DNA of 64,000 nt from Cristatella mucedo (Eukaryota > Bryozoa > Phylactolaemata > Cristatellidae): positions 8,528,001 through 8,592,000 of the forward strand of contig WPIO01000005.1 of assembly GCA_009760855.2 (NCBI GenBank), read 5' to 3'. Each line of letters opens with the position of its first letter. Position 1 is the stretch's first letter. This document shows positions 13,101-28,100 of the stretch, in pieces. The notes under the pieces are model-generated. The model saw only the letters and a list, made by a program, of their open reading frames with translations, did not search any database and was not told the DNA's origin. The position numbers and the translations under genes were made by a program.

Positions 13101-16100
13101 CATCAAATAGCTACTTCAACCTTTATCGCTTACACATCTGATAGGGCTAGAAACGAGCGTGTGTGTAATTCAAGATAAACCTTTAGGTCATTAGCTACAA
13201 TATCTAGCTGGGTAAAAATCACTAACCGACAAGTTTGTCTGTGAATATGCAGTGGCAGCTTGTGTGCATATTAAATGGGTAGTAGGTAATTGAAATTGTT
13301 ATTTAAATTTTGTGCAGAGATTAATTCATTACAAAAGAAGCAACTACACACATGTTGTCATCCACTCAAGGAGATTATCTTGCCGTATTATACAGTCATG
13401 ATGGTAAGCCCAAAAACGTATGGTAGTCACTACTTTCAGCTATTAGTCTGGTAATGCTTGACGCCAAAGAAGCGAAATTGAAGTTAACGTGTGAAATTCT
13501 AATTTTAGACATGCGTAATCTTACCCAAGCTGTGTAGGACTAAACGAGCCACAAAAAACGCCTTGCTAGGCAACCAGTAAGTCAAACAGTTTTTTCGAAT
13601 TAATTCGTTGACCGAATTTCCTTTTTCTCACTGCTTTAACGGAAGTATGCTGTGTAGCCTATAGTATGTATTATATTTATAAGGCCCAACTTCACTTGAC
13701 GTTCGGCTACTGCTAAGTTTGAAGATGAAAGAAAATTTTATTTTTTAGGGAAATCCACGTTTATAAGCGTACCCATTCTGCAAAATATCGCAAGAAGTTC
13801 TTGCAAACTGACACTAGGATTATCTGAGGCTTAAGCCTCTTATCAGTTTGGTAAACAGACTATAATACTTCAGTTTTCTTTTGACTTGCATGCACGAATT
13901 TAAAATCCCGATCTTTGGATCTATGGCATATTTGCCAATTGTAAAAAACGAAATTACTTGGCATTCAATTTTCTAATTTCAAGTGTATTCAAAGTTATAC
14001 GTCTCCTAATATCTGAATCCACAAAATCTCACTATTTTCATATTATAGTAACGCAATTCATGATTGTTCAGGAAGAAGCTGTGCTATGGCGGTAATGCAT
14101 TCTATGAATCCTGGCTTGAAAATATTGACTAGTGATAGTAAAATGCTTGAGCCGAAATTAGTAATGCCAATCCAGAGATAAGGCGTTAAAATGAACTCCT
14201 TTTACTTATTTTGGTGAATAGCACTCAACCCTAAAAATGGTACGAAGTCGCTCCACCAAATGCATGCCACATACATGCCTACCTGGACAGTGGTGGCAAT
14301 CCAAGAAATACGAACGGCAAAATTTAAGCAAGGCAGCAATTTCGTGAAAATCAACTTAATATATGGGTTGTTCAATTTATGTTACCTCACAATTAGGTCA
14401 CCTCCGCTAGAACTCATCAAAATAAGTGACTCATCCGTGCAGCTTTTTAGAATAAGCTCAGTCAATGTCACCAACACATATTTTCCAGGTATCGCATGCA
14501 AGTTCCAAAGACAGTTGATGCCACTCCTGGGATCAGATGAATAAGCAATTATGCTTTCGTTGTAAACTGTAGAGTTGCAATCTACAAGAATGATTGGATA
14601 ACTAATGTAATAGTTTCCATCAAAATCGTTGCAGTAACGGCTTGTGCAGAGAGTATTATACCTCTATCGACAATCAGATCGAGATGCATACTTATGAATA
14701 TTTGGGTTTAATTGATATTCAAAAAATAAAATCCGAGTATAATTCAAGAGTGAAAAATTGAAATCCAATTAGGATATGAGGGCGAAATGAAGCAGTTCAA
14801 AAATATTATTTGCAATCACGTAGGCACATTTTGCTTATACAAATAAACAAGAAAACAAGCTGTTTCTTCATCGCACTACACAGAAGTACATAGACATTGC
14901 CTCATGCACCCTTTGATCAAACGTGAGTAGCAAAGATTCCAGCTACTTTTTACTCTGCCCTCTTTTAGTCTCATCCTTGAATAATATCTCTCTTGAAATA
15001 TAACTTTAAGGTAAAATAAATGAATTAATATATATAATTTTCTCCAAACTTCAGCCATTTTTCTAAATGATCTCTGACAGCCTTAGTGCAGTAATGATAG
15101 GTGCCTCACTTAACCAATCCAAGAATAAGCCATTGCACAGCATTTAAGGAACCAAGCAGGTTTGAAGCTTCAAAAACTCAGAAAGTTGTTTTTAATTGTA
15201 CGGTTTTAAGCTTTAATTGTAAAGAAAGAAATAAATAAAAAAAAATAAACAAAAATAAATTTTCATATGGGTGCTTGATTAGAATTTTTGTTAGTTTTAT
15301 TCATGATTGGTTGTGAAAACTTCTATAGAATTGCCACCTGCAATGCTTATTCCTAGGGAGAGCCTCAACAAAATAAATTTGGTGTATTACCATAGAGTTA
15401 TTATTTGGCAAAATTGCAAATGCATAAGCTTTGGTTGCTACTACTACCGTTTTAGCATTACCATACAAAAGCAAGCATACCGAGTGTATTGTTGGCTGAA
15501 ATTGCGGAGTTATAGAAAAACTAAGGTTTTATAAAAATGATTTCCTACTGTAGTAACTAGTTACTATTTTTTATAAACACAGGAGCAGCAAAATAAGGTA
15601 TACATATTTAACCATATTCAGTTTCTCAAATATTGGCTAGCTAGTTCCTTAATACCACGTGTTCTCTATTTAAAATCAATGATCTCATAATGAAGCATTG
15701 GAATACATTACTCAAATGTTAAAGATTTGTAGTAGAAAGATGCACCTTTTGCTGCTCCATTAATTCCAGGAAAACTGCATCTCTCCGATAAACATTATTA
15801 CAACTCATAATGTTGATATGTATTCATTCAAGTAACATCACAATGCTATCTTTTGGAGATCGTCTGCCTCTAAAGTCACTTTCGACCCTCGTGGTTATAA
15901 AAGGTCACTTTTTGACCAAATTGCGTCCATTAATTCTAACATAAATCAATCTAAGTTGCCGTTTATATCTGTAAAGGTGATTCAAATGAAGATGTCTTTT
16001 CATTAGATACAAATCCGAAATCACTAGGTACTGATGCCATACGAAGAAGACTTTCCTCCCATGCCTTCCAACTTAAAACAGTCTCCGACCGTCTCTTAAA

Positions 16101-19100
16101 GATGAATTGCTACAGTTTGATTTTAGTGATCGTTGGCGATGAATTTGCACGTCTGTGTAAAAGACGGGTCAATCATTGCTAGATAAATTTTATTGTGCAG
16201 CATGATTTAAAGAGAGCAAGAAATACTAAACCTCAACTTGAGACTGCTACCAAAACTAGGAGGCTCACTGCCACCTACTTGGGTTTAAGGAATTATTGTA
16301 GGTCGTATTAATCCCTCATAGCTACAGGTAAGTGCTAATTTTATAACGAAGTGGTAGTATCGCTGACTAATTACTGAAAGGTGCAAATGTTCACTTCTTA
16401 CTGTCCTCTTTTCCCTCGAATGGGCATTCTGGTCCTACTGGTCACTCCGAAAAAGCGTTTTTCCAAATTCTTCTTAGGTAAGTGACCCAGATTAGAGAAT
16501 ACATTTCATGAGACCTCTTGTTCAACAGACCCTGTCTAATAGCTCTCACTGCGAGTTATGGGAGACATGAGGCAGTTCACCATAAATTCTTTTTAAATAT
16601 CCAAATTTTAACTGTGAAGTTCTACTCACAGTGCCAGCAGCTGCCCTTAAGCAGTCCGTTGAAACGCCTGGAAAATACCATGAGAACGAGAGTAACTCCT
16701 TCCATCGGCCATCGCTATCAGAGACACTAAACAATGATGCATGGCCGGGCAGCTAAACCATTTTATCTGTTCATCACATCTTGCCAGCAATTTTAAATCG
16801 GGCCCAGACCAAATCATTCAACAGAAAATGGCTTGCTCAATTTTTCAACGAACTTTGAAACAAGTTTAATTATCTTAGGGGTTTTTGAAAATTCTGCTAG
16901 ATGTCTCAGCAGCATTTAAAGAACTGAATAAACGATCGTTCTTGAGCACCCCTTGACATTCCAAGGAAAGGTTAGCACTGTACGAAACTGGCTTAAGTCA
17001 AATTTAGGTAAGATGAGTGAGAATTAGGAAGGAAATAGCTAATATTCCTGAGAGGACCTAAAGCGTGGGTAATTTCGGGGATCCGTATTAGGCCTAAGTC
17101 TTATAACTATACCCATTCACCTTCCGCTATATGGATTACCCAAACAAATTTTAGCCTTCAATCTACATCATTTAAAATAAACTACTTCATCCTATTAACC
17201 TTACTTAGGTTCCAATAAGTTAATTTATTTACAGCCGACTTTGATTTCACCAATTAGGTGGAAACTAAATTGTCGAAGGTTTAGGATAATAAGAGCAACC
17301 AGGTATTTATTAGAAAGCCTAGTTTTGAGCTAAATTAGGATGAAAGACTGCACCTTAATGATAGGCTCATTGAGCAGAATTCTAGTGAAGCCCGTCCTTA
17401 TTATGGACGTGATATTTAAAACAGCTTGTCGTTGAATGAGCGCTTTGCTTTCCCTGCCAAGGAAAGTCGCTCAATTCTGGCTTTTAAACGCAAGTTGGCC
17501 AGCTGTACAAGTTCAAGTTAAAAGATTTCAAATCTCGGTTTCTGCAATTAATTTCATTAAGGACTCAGAGATTGTAACCTAAATAGTCGACAACTGACAT
17601 CCAACTCTGCAGCTCGTCTGACCTATCGCTAATAACTGCGCTTCACTGACATCTTACATCTGTCTTGGCTACAGCTGCTATTCCTAAGGTATTCTAAAGA
17701 CATAATGACACCATTCTGCAGTTGGTGCAAAACTGCAGCTTGGCTCGTCTGTCGTGAGCACCTCACTTGCTACATCACACTACTTCTTACCACCTGCACG
17801 GGCTACCAATCAAGCAGCTTATCGAATTCATGATTGTGTCACTTTCTTTTATGTCTCTTTATTCTCTGACTCCAGCCTATATGTCAGAGTTACTCCCCAA
17901 TCAGGTGAAGAATTATACAACCAACAGCTCGTCCTCGAATCCTTTAGCCATGCGTCGTACGAATTTCAAAACCGCTGGAGATTGCACTTTTAGTTCGTAT
18001 GCTCCAAATGACTGGAACTCACATTCCGAAGCACGGCTCATCGTCCCCTGACATGACGACATTTAAAAAGAAGCTTAATACGCATATTTATGTTACATAA
18101 TTTGGCGAGTCTTTGTGATTATTCCTTCGTATGCTTGCCTGCTTAAACTATGCCTACTGCTTGTGAATATTACCACCAATAACTTAGTTTCGCTTTCTAA
18201 CCAGCATCGTTCAAGTGACTATAAATAAAACCAGTTCTCTGTGAGCACTGTCTGTACAAATCTATTTTTATTCTTATTTTTATAGTCGGAAAGTATATCA
18301 TTTTAGTCCGTTACACCGGCATGCATAGCTTTCTCCTCAAGCTCAAGGTCTCGCTAGACGGCTTCTAGTGATGTCGCCATGCCCTTGGGCCAATTAAAAT
18401 ATTTTGGTATTATCAATGGTTCAGTGCCTCGATCACCGCTTGCTGTGGCCTAGCACCATTCAATTCTTAGGTAAAGACACTGCTGTTCAGGTCAGATGTC
18501 CCATTTCCGGATGAGCGTGTCTCGTTTGACAGCAGTTTAATTGTTGGCATGCCTGAGCTCAGTTCCCTCAGTGCATGTTACTAGTCTGACGTCTTAGTAT
18601 AGGTTGGCCCGAGTATCTTCCAGAGTGCTTTAGCATGCTAGCCTAAGTATAGCTTTTGCGTGCTGTTGCATTTCTGTCTAAGCATGCTACGAGCATTCTA
18701 TTAATCCTAAGGTATTGATTCTCTTACAGCTAGTTTTAAAGTTTCAGGATTTGACTTTAATTAACCTATGTCACAAAAACGTAGTATTATTATCAGTATC
18801 AATATTTTAATAACCTGTGAGCTATTCAGAATATCCATAACAAAGATGACATATCTGGCTTATTCGCTGAATCGGATGAATCGAGATGTAGCTGTAAAAT
18901 AGTGAAAGCCAAATGATGTTTTTTATGCGAACCTAATGAGCAATAGAATATCAGTACACTATGTGTAAGGTTTTATAATCTACTGAAACTTCGAAGCTAA
19001 CCATCCATATATGCTCCGGAGTAATTTAGGCTCCCAAGTACAGCCGCCCAAAAGCGTAGCTATGGACTCACAGTACTATACATTACACTTATTTAATTGC

Positions 19101-22100
19101 TTTGTTTATTTTCTTGTTGCACGACAATTTTATATTTATCATCAGTTCAGTGCTATGTCTTGGTTTGACATGGACTATGCACTCTGCTATGCCTTACGCA
19201 CCGTTTGAAGGGTTGGCCAATTCTCAATCTTGTCTAAGACTTAACGCTCACACTTCATTGAGACTCTGGAGGTGATATAAGTTCAAGGGGAGAGCAATGA
19301 AGCAAAACACCGTTTCATGACTTGACCTATAAAAAAGGAAGACTAATGAAGAAGAGAAATAAAACTAAACTTAAGTATAATCAAGGGCGCTTTTAACTGC
19401 CTTGAAAAGTATGGTGGGAAAACTAACTTGACTACAGAGATAATCGCACCATTATAAGACAGTCCCGGCTGCTATAAAAGCACGATCTTTTTATATCTGC
19501 ATGGGCTCAAGCCAAGCACAGACTGATGTAGAGAGCCAAAATTGTAGTTTATTACGGATGGTAATTTCCTACTTAAATTGCGAAAGCAGTGCTCCCTTAG
19601 CAATCCGCGGACGGAAGTAATAGGAAAATAGAAGGATAACAAGACGAAAAGCAAAAACAATGGTATGAACTCCCCCTGAGAATGAAGAGGACAACAGAAC
19701 CCAATCAGGATGAAATCAGAACCGACATGAAACCAATCAGGTAAACATAGCTTTACGAGTCAAGCATATTTTTTAATTTCTTATAAAATCATGGCATCTT
19801 ACATACCGTGGAGTTTGGCAGATAATAATAATAATAATAATACTAATGTACTTGATAAAGCGCCCTTAGAGAACTTAATCTCTTTCTAGGCACTCTACAT
19901 GTGCTGCAAAGGGAAATGCAATTGAATGGTAAGTAAAATCATGCTTGAAAAACAAACAAAATGAATAACATGGTTAGGGGTGACATACACAGGGTCAGCA
20001 TGCAAATGTGGTTATGTAATGTATCTCTGTCAGTAACTCCACAAAGTCATAAAGACCATGTGGTGTTACGCAGGAGAGTTTTGTATATCGCACTCTCAGC
20101 TTAAGCGGCTTTCGGTACGCATTCGGTAGCCAACAGACTTCATCTCACGCAACAAAGAGAAAGTGGGAAGCATAGCAGAGTAAGGAGAGCAGTTGAGGTA
20201 GCATAGAAGTAGCAGTTCAGGACCGCTGAAAAAGGTGTGCCATAGTCGGCTGTAGGAGAGTAGTTGTCGTTGCGTAAGAATTGTGGAAGCGAGTTCCACA
20301 GTCTAGGACCTGCAGAGCTAAAGCTTCTGTCGCCAACGGTCTTTAAGCGGAGGAATATAACAGCTAATTTATTGTCCACACAGGACCTGAGGGCGCGAAC
20401 AGGCTGAAACTGATGCAGCAGTTCAGCTAGGTACGAAAGAGCTAAGCCGTGGCGGGCCTTGTGGGTCAGCGTAAGAACTTTACTCTTATCCTTTGCTCAA
20501 CCGGCATCCATCCTAGCTCTTTCAGCAGAGGTGACACGTGCTCAAACCGCTGGGACTTGAAGACCAGCCTTGCAGCCATATGGTTGGTGGCAGCATGCAC
20601 AGTGTCAGCACTCATAAGCACGTGAAGGACGAATCACAGGGACCCACTAAACGCTGTCCTAAATAGGTGTGTTTCAAGTTCCTTTTAAATGTGGTCAGGT
20701 CAGGGGCTGTTCTGACGCAGGTCGGGAGGGAGTTCCAGGCTTTGGGAGCATACGAACTAAATGCATGGTCTCCAAAGGATTTAAGGTTTGTACGAGGTAT
20801 TTCTAGACTGTTGGATTCCGAAAAGCGGGTGCTACGATGCTTGTCCTGATGGGGGAGTATGTTGGAGAGATAGGCTGGAGCCATAGAAGGAAGGGACCTA
20901 AAAGTGAGCGACAAAACCCTGAAGTCAATCTGTTGCTTGACTGGTAGCCAGTGCAGGTCGGCGAGAAGTGGAGTAATGTGGCAACTGTGATGCTCACGAC
21001 AGACAAGCCTGGCTGCAGAGTTTTGCACCAGCTGCAATCGCCTGATCGCACATGCTGGTAGGCCAGTAAGCAGTGAGTTGCAGAAGTCGAGACGAGATGT
21101 CACAAATGCATGGACCAACTTAGACGTGGTATCCTTATCTAAGCAAGCCCGATCACGAGTTAATCACTGCCATACAAAAATATTGAGGACATAAAGACGT
21201 ATGGTCTAATCTGGTAAAAAAAATTTCTTTTCTAGGCTTATGAGTAGCTTTTGTCTCAGCTTCTTACCTGCAGTAGTAAACCTAGCAGAAAATTGGAATA
21301 TTCCGATGCTGGCTAACTTGGAAAATACTACAGTCATTGTTTGGCTGGCATATATATTGTTTGGCAGTGAGCTTCCGCAGACCCTTAAAAAACAAATAAA
21401 CTGCCGTCAGATGGAATCTTTCAGTGATGAATGGTTGCATACACGTGATTTCAAGTTTGTTTTCAGTTTGAAACTTACCGAAGAAGAGGTGTTGAATTGG
21501 TATTCACTCCATCATACACTTCAATGAATCCGGCAGTGCAATTGGCCGAATCAGCTCCTAAGCTGAAAGTGGTAAATGATAGTGCAGACACTCCACCGGG
21601 GCTTGCTGTCAGTGTCCAAATACATTGTATGGCCAATGAGAATGTTTGTGGAAAGTTCGGTGATGTTATGTTGCCTGACTGTTCCAATGACTCCCCGCAT
21701 TCTGTAATTGATTCAATAGAAATCAAGTTAAACGTAGTTGAATATTTTTTAAATTCCTTAAATGATTGAATTAATGAGCGATTAGATTCTATAAATAGTT
21801 ATTAGGGAATTTAGGTTCAGCTGATCTAAAAATCATGTACGTAGCAGCAGGAAAGCCTGGTTGACTGTCATTTAAATTGTATGAGGCAATTCTGGTTTGT
21901 CTGCTACGAGACTAAAGCAAACGGCCTTTCTCGTTTAGAGGAAGCACTTTATCCCTGAGCTGTGGTGTACGGGATATTGTGTAGGAAAGGAGCCATCGAT
22001 CGCAACATAATAATATATTTTTGAGCTTAATAATCACCTAATTACCTGTTTGAGTTGTTTTTACTGTTTGTTAAATTGACCAATAGCTTGTGTCTAATTT

Positions 22101-25100
22101 AATGCATCTTTCATACCAAGGTTGTATGATTACGATCACTAAAATAATAAGTATATAACTTCAAATTAAAATCCACAATTAGCCTTCTTTTTCAGCGACC
22201 ATTGAATAAAAGGGGAGATAACATAAGGCTGTAGATCCTGGTTTTTTAATGTACAGTCGCCAGAACTATCAAGTTTGGTGAAAGCTGTGAGCAGAGAACC
22301 CGTTCATTTGATGTTCCTAACACTGTCTTGAACGCTCAGTGCATTCTCCCTTTAGCATTGCTATCTATCTCTGTAACTTAGTGGTCATTAGCGGTGCTAT
22401 GATTCCGGTGGCCTAAGCTAACGCTTGCCTGTTGAATCCTCGCTCAATGTGCAATAAGTCCTTATTACTAAGCCACCTGTTTTCAGAATAAGGTCTCGAA
22501 ATGCTGACCTTGACCGAAACTAAACTAAAATCTGTAAACTGCCCAATCATCAATTAAACATCCGATACGTTTTTTTTAATTGCACACCCCTATAAACAAA
22601 CCATTCTTAAAATGAAGCCGCTATTATTACATGCACATCCTTCAACTTCAAGCCATTTGCATTACCCTCAAAATAGTCTTTCGAATTTACTGTTTTGAGT
22701 TCACCCGGCAACAAGCTACTAATGGTGGCAGAAGTCTGTCAAACTTTAGGTACTAAGTCGTCTTTTATTTTAGATTTATCTGATCTGATTGAAATTATGT
22801 GTGCGAAATATCAATCCTCGTTAATTATGGGTAATGCCAAAATTCATTTTTTAACTCAACAAACAGCTTCAGCACGGAGTGTCGTGCACTGACTGACTCA
22901 TTCCCTCTTGTGGCTCATGTAAATGGCCCCACTCACTTATAGGTCAGACATCCGACCAGTTTTCTTCTACGAATGCACAATATTTCCACTAATTAATACC
23001 ATATCCTACTTATATGATCACACACAGATCTTGTCCAGTTTACAAAGTGTGCCATTCTCCTCATCTAAAATCACATGTGAATCGAGAAACCTTCCAAAAG
23101 TTCCTCGAAATCGATGCTGTCCATGCGAGAATATCTGCACCACCACCATAGTCAAATCACTTTCTGACCAGTCATAATTTGTAGACTGCTACAAAACGAC
23201 GCTAGATGAATTGCTTGACGACGGTTCACCATTGACTGAGCCTACTATGAACCATGCCCAGACGGCCTATAGATTTCCACGCTGACAATAAACTAGCTAG
23301 GTCTAATAAGCACAAGCTTGAACAATAAGCTCAAGATAAGGACTGACTGCCCATCGACAGGCATACGAAGACAATTGTAGATAGTACCAATCTATCCTAG
23401 CAATGACCAAATCCAGCTTCTATAAAAAAATTGAATCACAGATGCACAATCCCAAATGCTGATACTTATAGTCAAACAGTTCCGCAACCATTCCAAGGCC
23501 CCTTAACTAGTGATCCCCATGATGATCTAGCTGATCGCTTCTCTAATTTCTTTTTTAACAAGACAGACAAGATAAAAGGAGTCCACTACTGAGGTCACAG
23601 CATTCTCTCTGGAATCCTGTCCCTAAATTCCAAACAGCACCACAATATCTATATTCAGGAAAGCCACTAGTTAACTCGACTTTAAGTTCATGTCCAAACC
23701 AATGAATACAACTAGTCCTCTGGACCTTATTAATACTGTCATTTTTCTACGATGCATAGATCTGCTATTGGCATACATAACTCCTGTTATTAGTATGTCA
23801 TTATCATCGGGTCACGTACCAGCCCCTCTCAGAAAAGCTGTAGTCAGGCAACTACTCAAGAAAGACACACTAGACCAAGAGAACTTTAGCAATTACCACC
23901 AAGTATGGTTTCTATGATTCCTATACAGAGCAAAGTTCTTACACTGACCCACAAGGCCCGCCACGGCTTAGCTCTTTCGTACCTAGCTGAACTGCTGCAT
24001 CAGTTTCAGCCTGTTCGCGCCCTCAGGTCCTGTGTGGACAATAAATTAGCTGTTATATTCCTCCGCTTAAAGACCGTTGGCGACAGAAGCTTTAACTCTG
24101 CAGGTCCTAGACTGTGGAACTCGCTTCCACAATTCTTACGCAACGATAACTACTCTCCTACAGCCGACTATGGCACATCTTTTTCAGTGGTCCTGAACTG
24201 CTACTTCTATGCTACTTACTACCTCAACTGCTCTTCTGACTCTGCTATGCTTCCCACTTTCTCTTTGTTGCGTGAGATGAAGTCTGTTGGCTACCGAATG
24301 CGTACCGAAAGCCGCTTAGGCTGAGAGTGCGATATACAAAATTCTCCTGCGTAACACCCACATGGTCTTTATGACTTTGTGGAGTTACTGACGGAGATAC
24401 ATTACATTACCAAGGACACTGGAACGAGTCGTGGTAGACCAGCTGAACTCATGTATTGAAACTTCAAACCTGGCTAGCAAGTTCCAGTCTGGCTTTAGAG
24501 CTCATCACTCCACAGAGTCAGCATTACCTCGGCGGTACAATGATCTAGTTAGGAATGCGGACTTGAGTAGAGTATATCTAATGATTTTGATTGATGTTTC
24601 GGCAGCTTTTGACACCGTAAATCACTAGGTCTTTCTTGAGCGTCTCTCATCTCGCCTGGGTATCGCCGTGCTTTGTCCTGTTCTTTCACGGTTTATACTC
24701 TCCCTCTTGCCTATGCGATTGCCTGGCAGAATCTAGGCGTTCACTTCTATGCAGATGACACTTAGTTGTACACTTTCTTTGATCGCTTCTAGCCTTCCAA
24801 TACGTCAAAGTTTTTAGATCCCTTGCTGGTCGCATTCATGACATCAGCACATGGATGACAGGAAGCTTTCTAAAATTCACTAATGGTAAAACCAACTTCC
24901 TTGTTACCGGCAAGTAAAGAGTCACTCAGAAATTGGAAAGCATTCAGCTAAAATTGGCTTGGTCACCATGTTTCCTGTTGCATCTGCTTGAAATCTATGT
25001 GTCCTGTTCCATGGTGACATTTCATGGACGACCATATCAGCTCCACAGTCAAGTGTGCATAGTTTCACCAAAAATCAATTCTCAAATTTGGGCTTGCTTC

Positions 25101-28100
25101 TGCGAGAAAATTATACTCTTATTGGTCCGTGCATATGTTACAGACCGTCTCCACTCTTTCAACTCGCATCTTGCTGGTCTACCTGCATGTACAATCTGGC
25201 ATTTACCGTTAGTGCAAAACTGTGCCGCTAGGCTTGTCCATCGTGAGAATTGTAGTTGCCACATCACACCACATCTAGCCGAATTGAGATGACTCTGATT
25301 CAAGCAGCTTGTCGACTTAAAGGTTCGGCCACTCACTTTTAGTTTTATTTAATCTCTCGCATCAGCCTACCTGTCACACCTAATTCTATACCACGATGGG
25401 CATAGTACTACCTGGTTTCCCGAATCCCCTCGTTTAACAACAACTCTTACGAGCCTCAATTTCTTTGGAGAATATGCTCGATAGAGAATATCCTCTTAAC
25501 CTGGTAATCACTCTGATGGACTGATCGGCGACATCTCTCGACTTGCCAGTGTTTAAAAGGAAGCTAAAAACGCGAAAGTTTTGACAGTATTTGATCAATC
25601 ATTGCGATTGGTTCTTTAAGTGCTTATTTTTGCTGACAATGTGCATGATGCCAATAACCAAATTTACATGTTGATACAGTGCCGGTAGCTCTAGCCATGT
25701 TTTGCTTGTTGACGTTGTGCATGTTATGGCAAACCGTTTGATCTTGCTTGCTTTGCAGTACTGGTAAATTGCCAAGAGAGAAATTAAATTTTCCATGGGT
25801 ACTACACAAATTTATGATTTTTTCATTTTTTATTATCATCACTTGCTGCAGATAGCCTATTTAGCAACTGGTTTGTTTGCTATTGACTTCTAGAACGCAT
25901 AGCAAAAATTTAGGAAGCCTAAACAGCGTATGAAATCAATAAAACCCGTGCCTATTTTAATACAAAGTCAATCTAAAAGCGACAGCTATTTCACTCTTCA
26001 TTGCTTTGTAAGCAACATGACGAAGTGACAATATGTATTCAGCTGCAAATGTCTATTACATTCTCGAACTGCGTTGGCAATATTTAAGATGTGCCAACAA
26101 GCGCAGTTATTAAGTTGCATAGCTCACTAAGAAAAACAAATCTCCTTCGATAAATTTCAGAAATAATAATTGAACAATGGGCATTCAAAAAGACACTCGG
26201 GCCTCTGGTTCCTTGTACTCCTGATGACTAGTAATTTGCATTAAATCATGCCCTAACCAGAAGTCAATGCACACACTAAAAAACCACATTCGCAGCTGAG
26301 CTATTGAAACTAGGAACTAATGATTCTTCATCTGTGACTATTACGATGCAAAGGAAACCTTAATCGATAGATACTGAAAGCGAGTACGGGACCTTTGGTG
26401 CAGATGAGCCAAGTACCCACTTAGTACAACATTTCAGTTTATTGCAAGAGGAGCAGCAAGACGACCGACTGGAGGATAGTTAGACAGTGAACCGAAGATC
26501 AGACTTTAGGACCAAAGAAACCGAATGAAACTAAACTAAACAGCGGAGCCAGGGAGCAGTGACATTTACCTCTTATAGCAAATTAGAGACCTTAGTTATA
26601 TTTTCCCATATTCCCCCCCCCGACTCGATGGACGACGGAAATTAGTCCTACTTTCGCGCTGTGAGCAACCACTGAGTTCTTGTTAAAGGAATATGATTTT
26701 GTGCTATAATATTTCATTAATTGCGGGTGTTGCCCATACTTGCTGTTCTTGCCTCCAGCGTGCAAATTGTGCTGGTCTCCAAATCCTAAGTGCCAATTAC
26801 GGCTCAGCCACTGAACGAAAAACTTTAATAGGCGAGTTGATGCGTGCGAGTGACAAAGTTTTTGTTAGACAGGAACACAGTGAATCTTACATAACAGTGT
26901 CGGAGGTGGCAGCTTTGCCATTAGTGATGCTTCATGGAGCAGTTGAATGTTAAAAACTTGAAGATGGTTAAGTGTATACGCCAGGAATTTTTTATAAAGG
27001 AGTTTTGCAGCAATAATAATAATAATGCACTTGATAAAGTGCCTCTCAGACAACTCAATCTCTTTCTAGGCGCTTTACATTTGCTGAAAAGGGAAGCACA
27101 ATTAAAAGCGAGTAATATCGTGCTTGATAAACAGCATGGATAACATGATTAAAGGTGACAACCACAAAGTCAGCAAGCAAGTGTGATTAGTGGCAGCATG
27201 CACAGTGTCAGCACGCATAAGCACATCAAGGACGAACCACAGTGACCCTCTAAATGCTGTCCTAAATAGGTGTGTTTCTAAGTTCTTTTTAAATGTGGTC
27301 AAGTCAGGGGATGTTCTGACGCAAGTCGTGAGGGAGTTCCAAGCTTTGGGAGCATACGAATTAAATGCACGGTCTCCAAAGGATTCGAGGTTTGTACGAG
27401 ATGTAGGTCAATAGCTAGTTTCCGAAAAGTGGGTGGTACGACGATGGCCTGGTGGGAGAGTAGATCTGACAGGTAGGCTGGAGCCAAAGAATGAAGTGAC
27501 CTAAAAGTGAGTGACAAAACCTTGAAGTCGATCTGTCGCTAGACTGGTAGCCAATGCAGGTCTGTGAGAAGTGGTGTGATGTGGCAACTGCGACGCCCAT
27601 GACAGACAAGCCTAGCTGCATAGTTTAGCACCACCTGTAAGAGCCTCATTGCACACGCCGGTAGGCCAGCAAGAAGTGAGTTACAGAAGTCAAGACGGGA
27701 TGTCACAAATTCATGGACCAACTTAGGCGTGGTATGCTTATCTAAAGTAGCCCATTTTAGCAATGTTATGTATGTGAAAGTAGGCAGACTTGATTGAGGA
27801 GCCGATGTGGTCGTCTAATAAGAGGTCACTTTGGATCATGACACCTAGATTTCGAGCCGATTCAACAGCAGATATGCTGACTGGACCAATTTTGAGCGTC
27901 AGCCTTTCCAATTTCTGAATCACATTGGGTATGCTATAACTAGTAAGTTCGTTTTATCATCGTTTAGTTTAGAAAATTTGCTGTAATCCATGTGAGGATA
28001 TCATCAATACATGCAGCAAGGTAGTTGAGAGAATTCGAGGTGCTCGAAGGCTGGGATGTATCCAAGCAAAGGTATAACGGAGTGTCATCCGCATAGAACT

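Noticed and set aside
14260-14544. 94-codon plus-strand frame
   Set aside because: Antisense shadow of CUB 10 exon A; the minus strand has splice sites and CUB cysteines.
21497-21769. Plus-strand frames over 21.2-21.8 kb
   Set aside because: Shadows of CUB 9 exons A and B.
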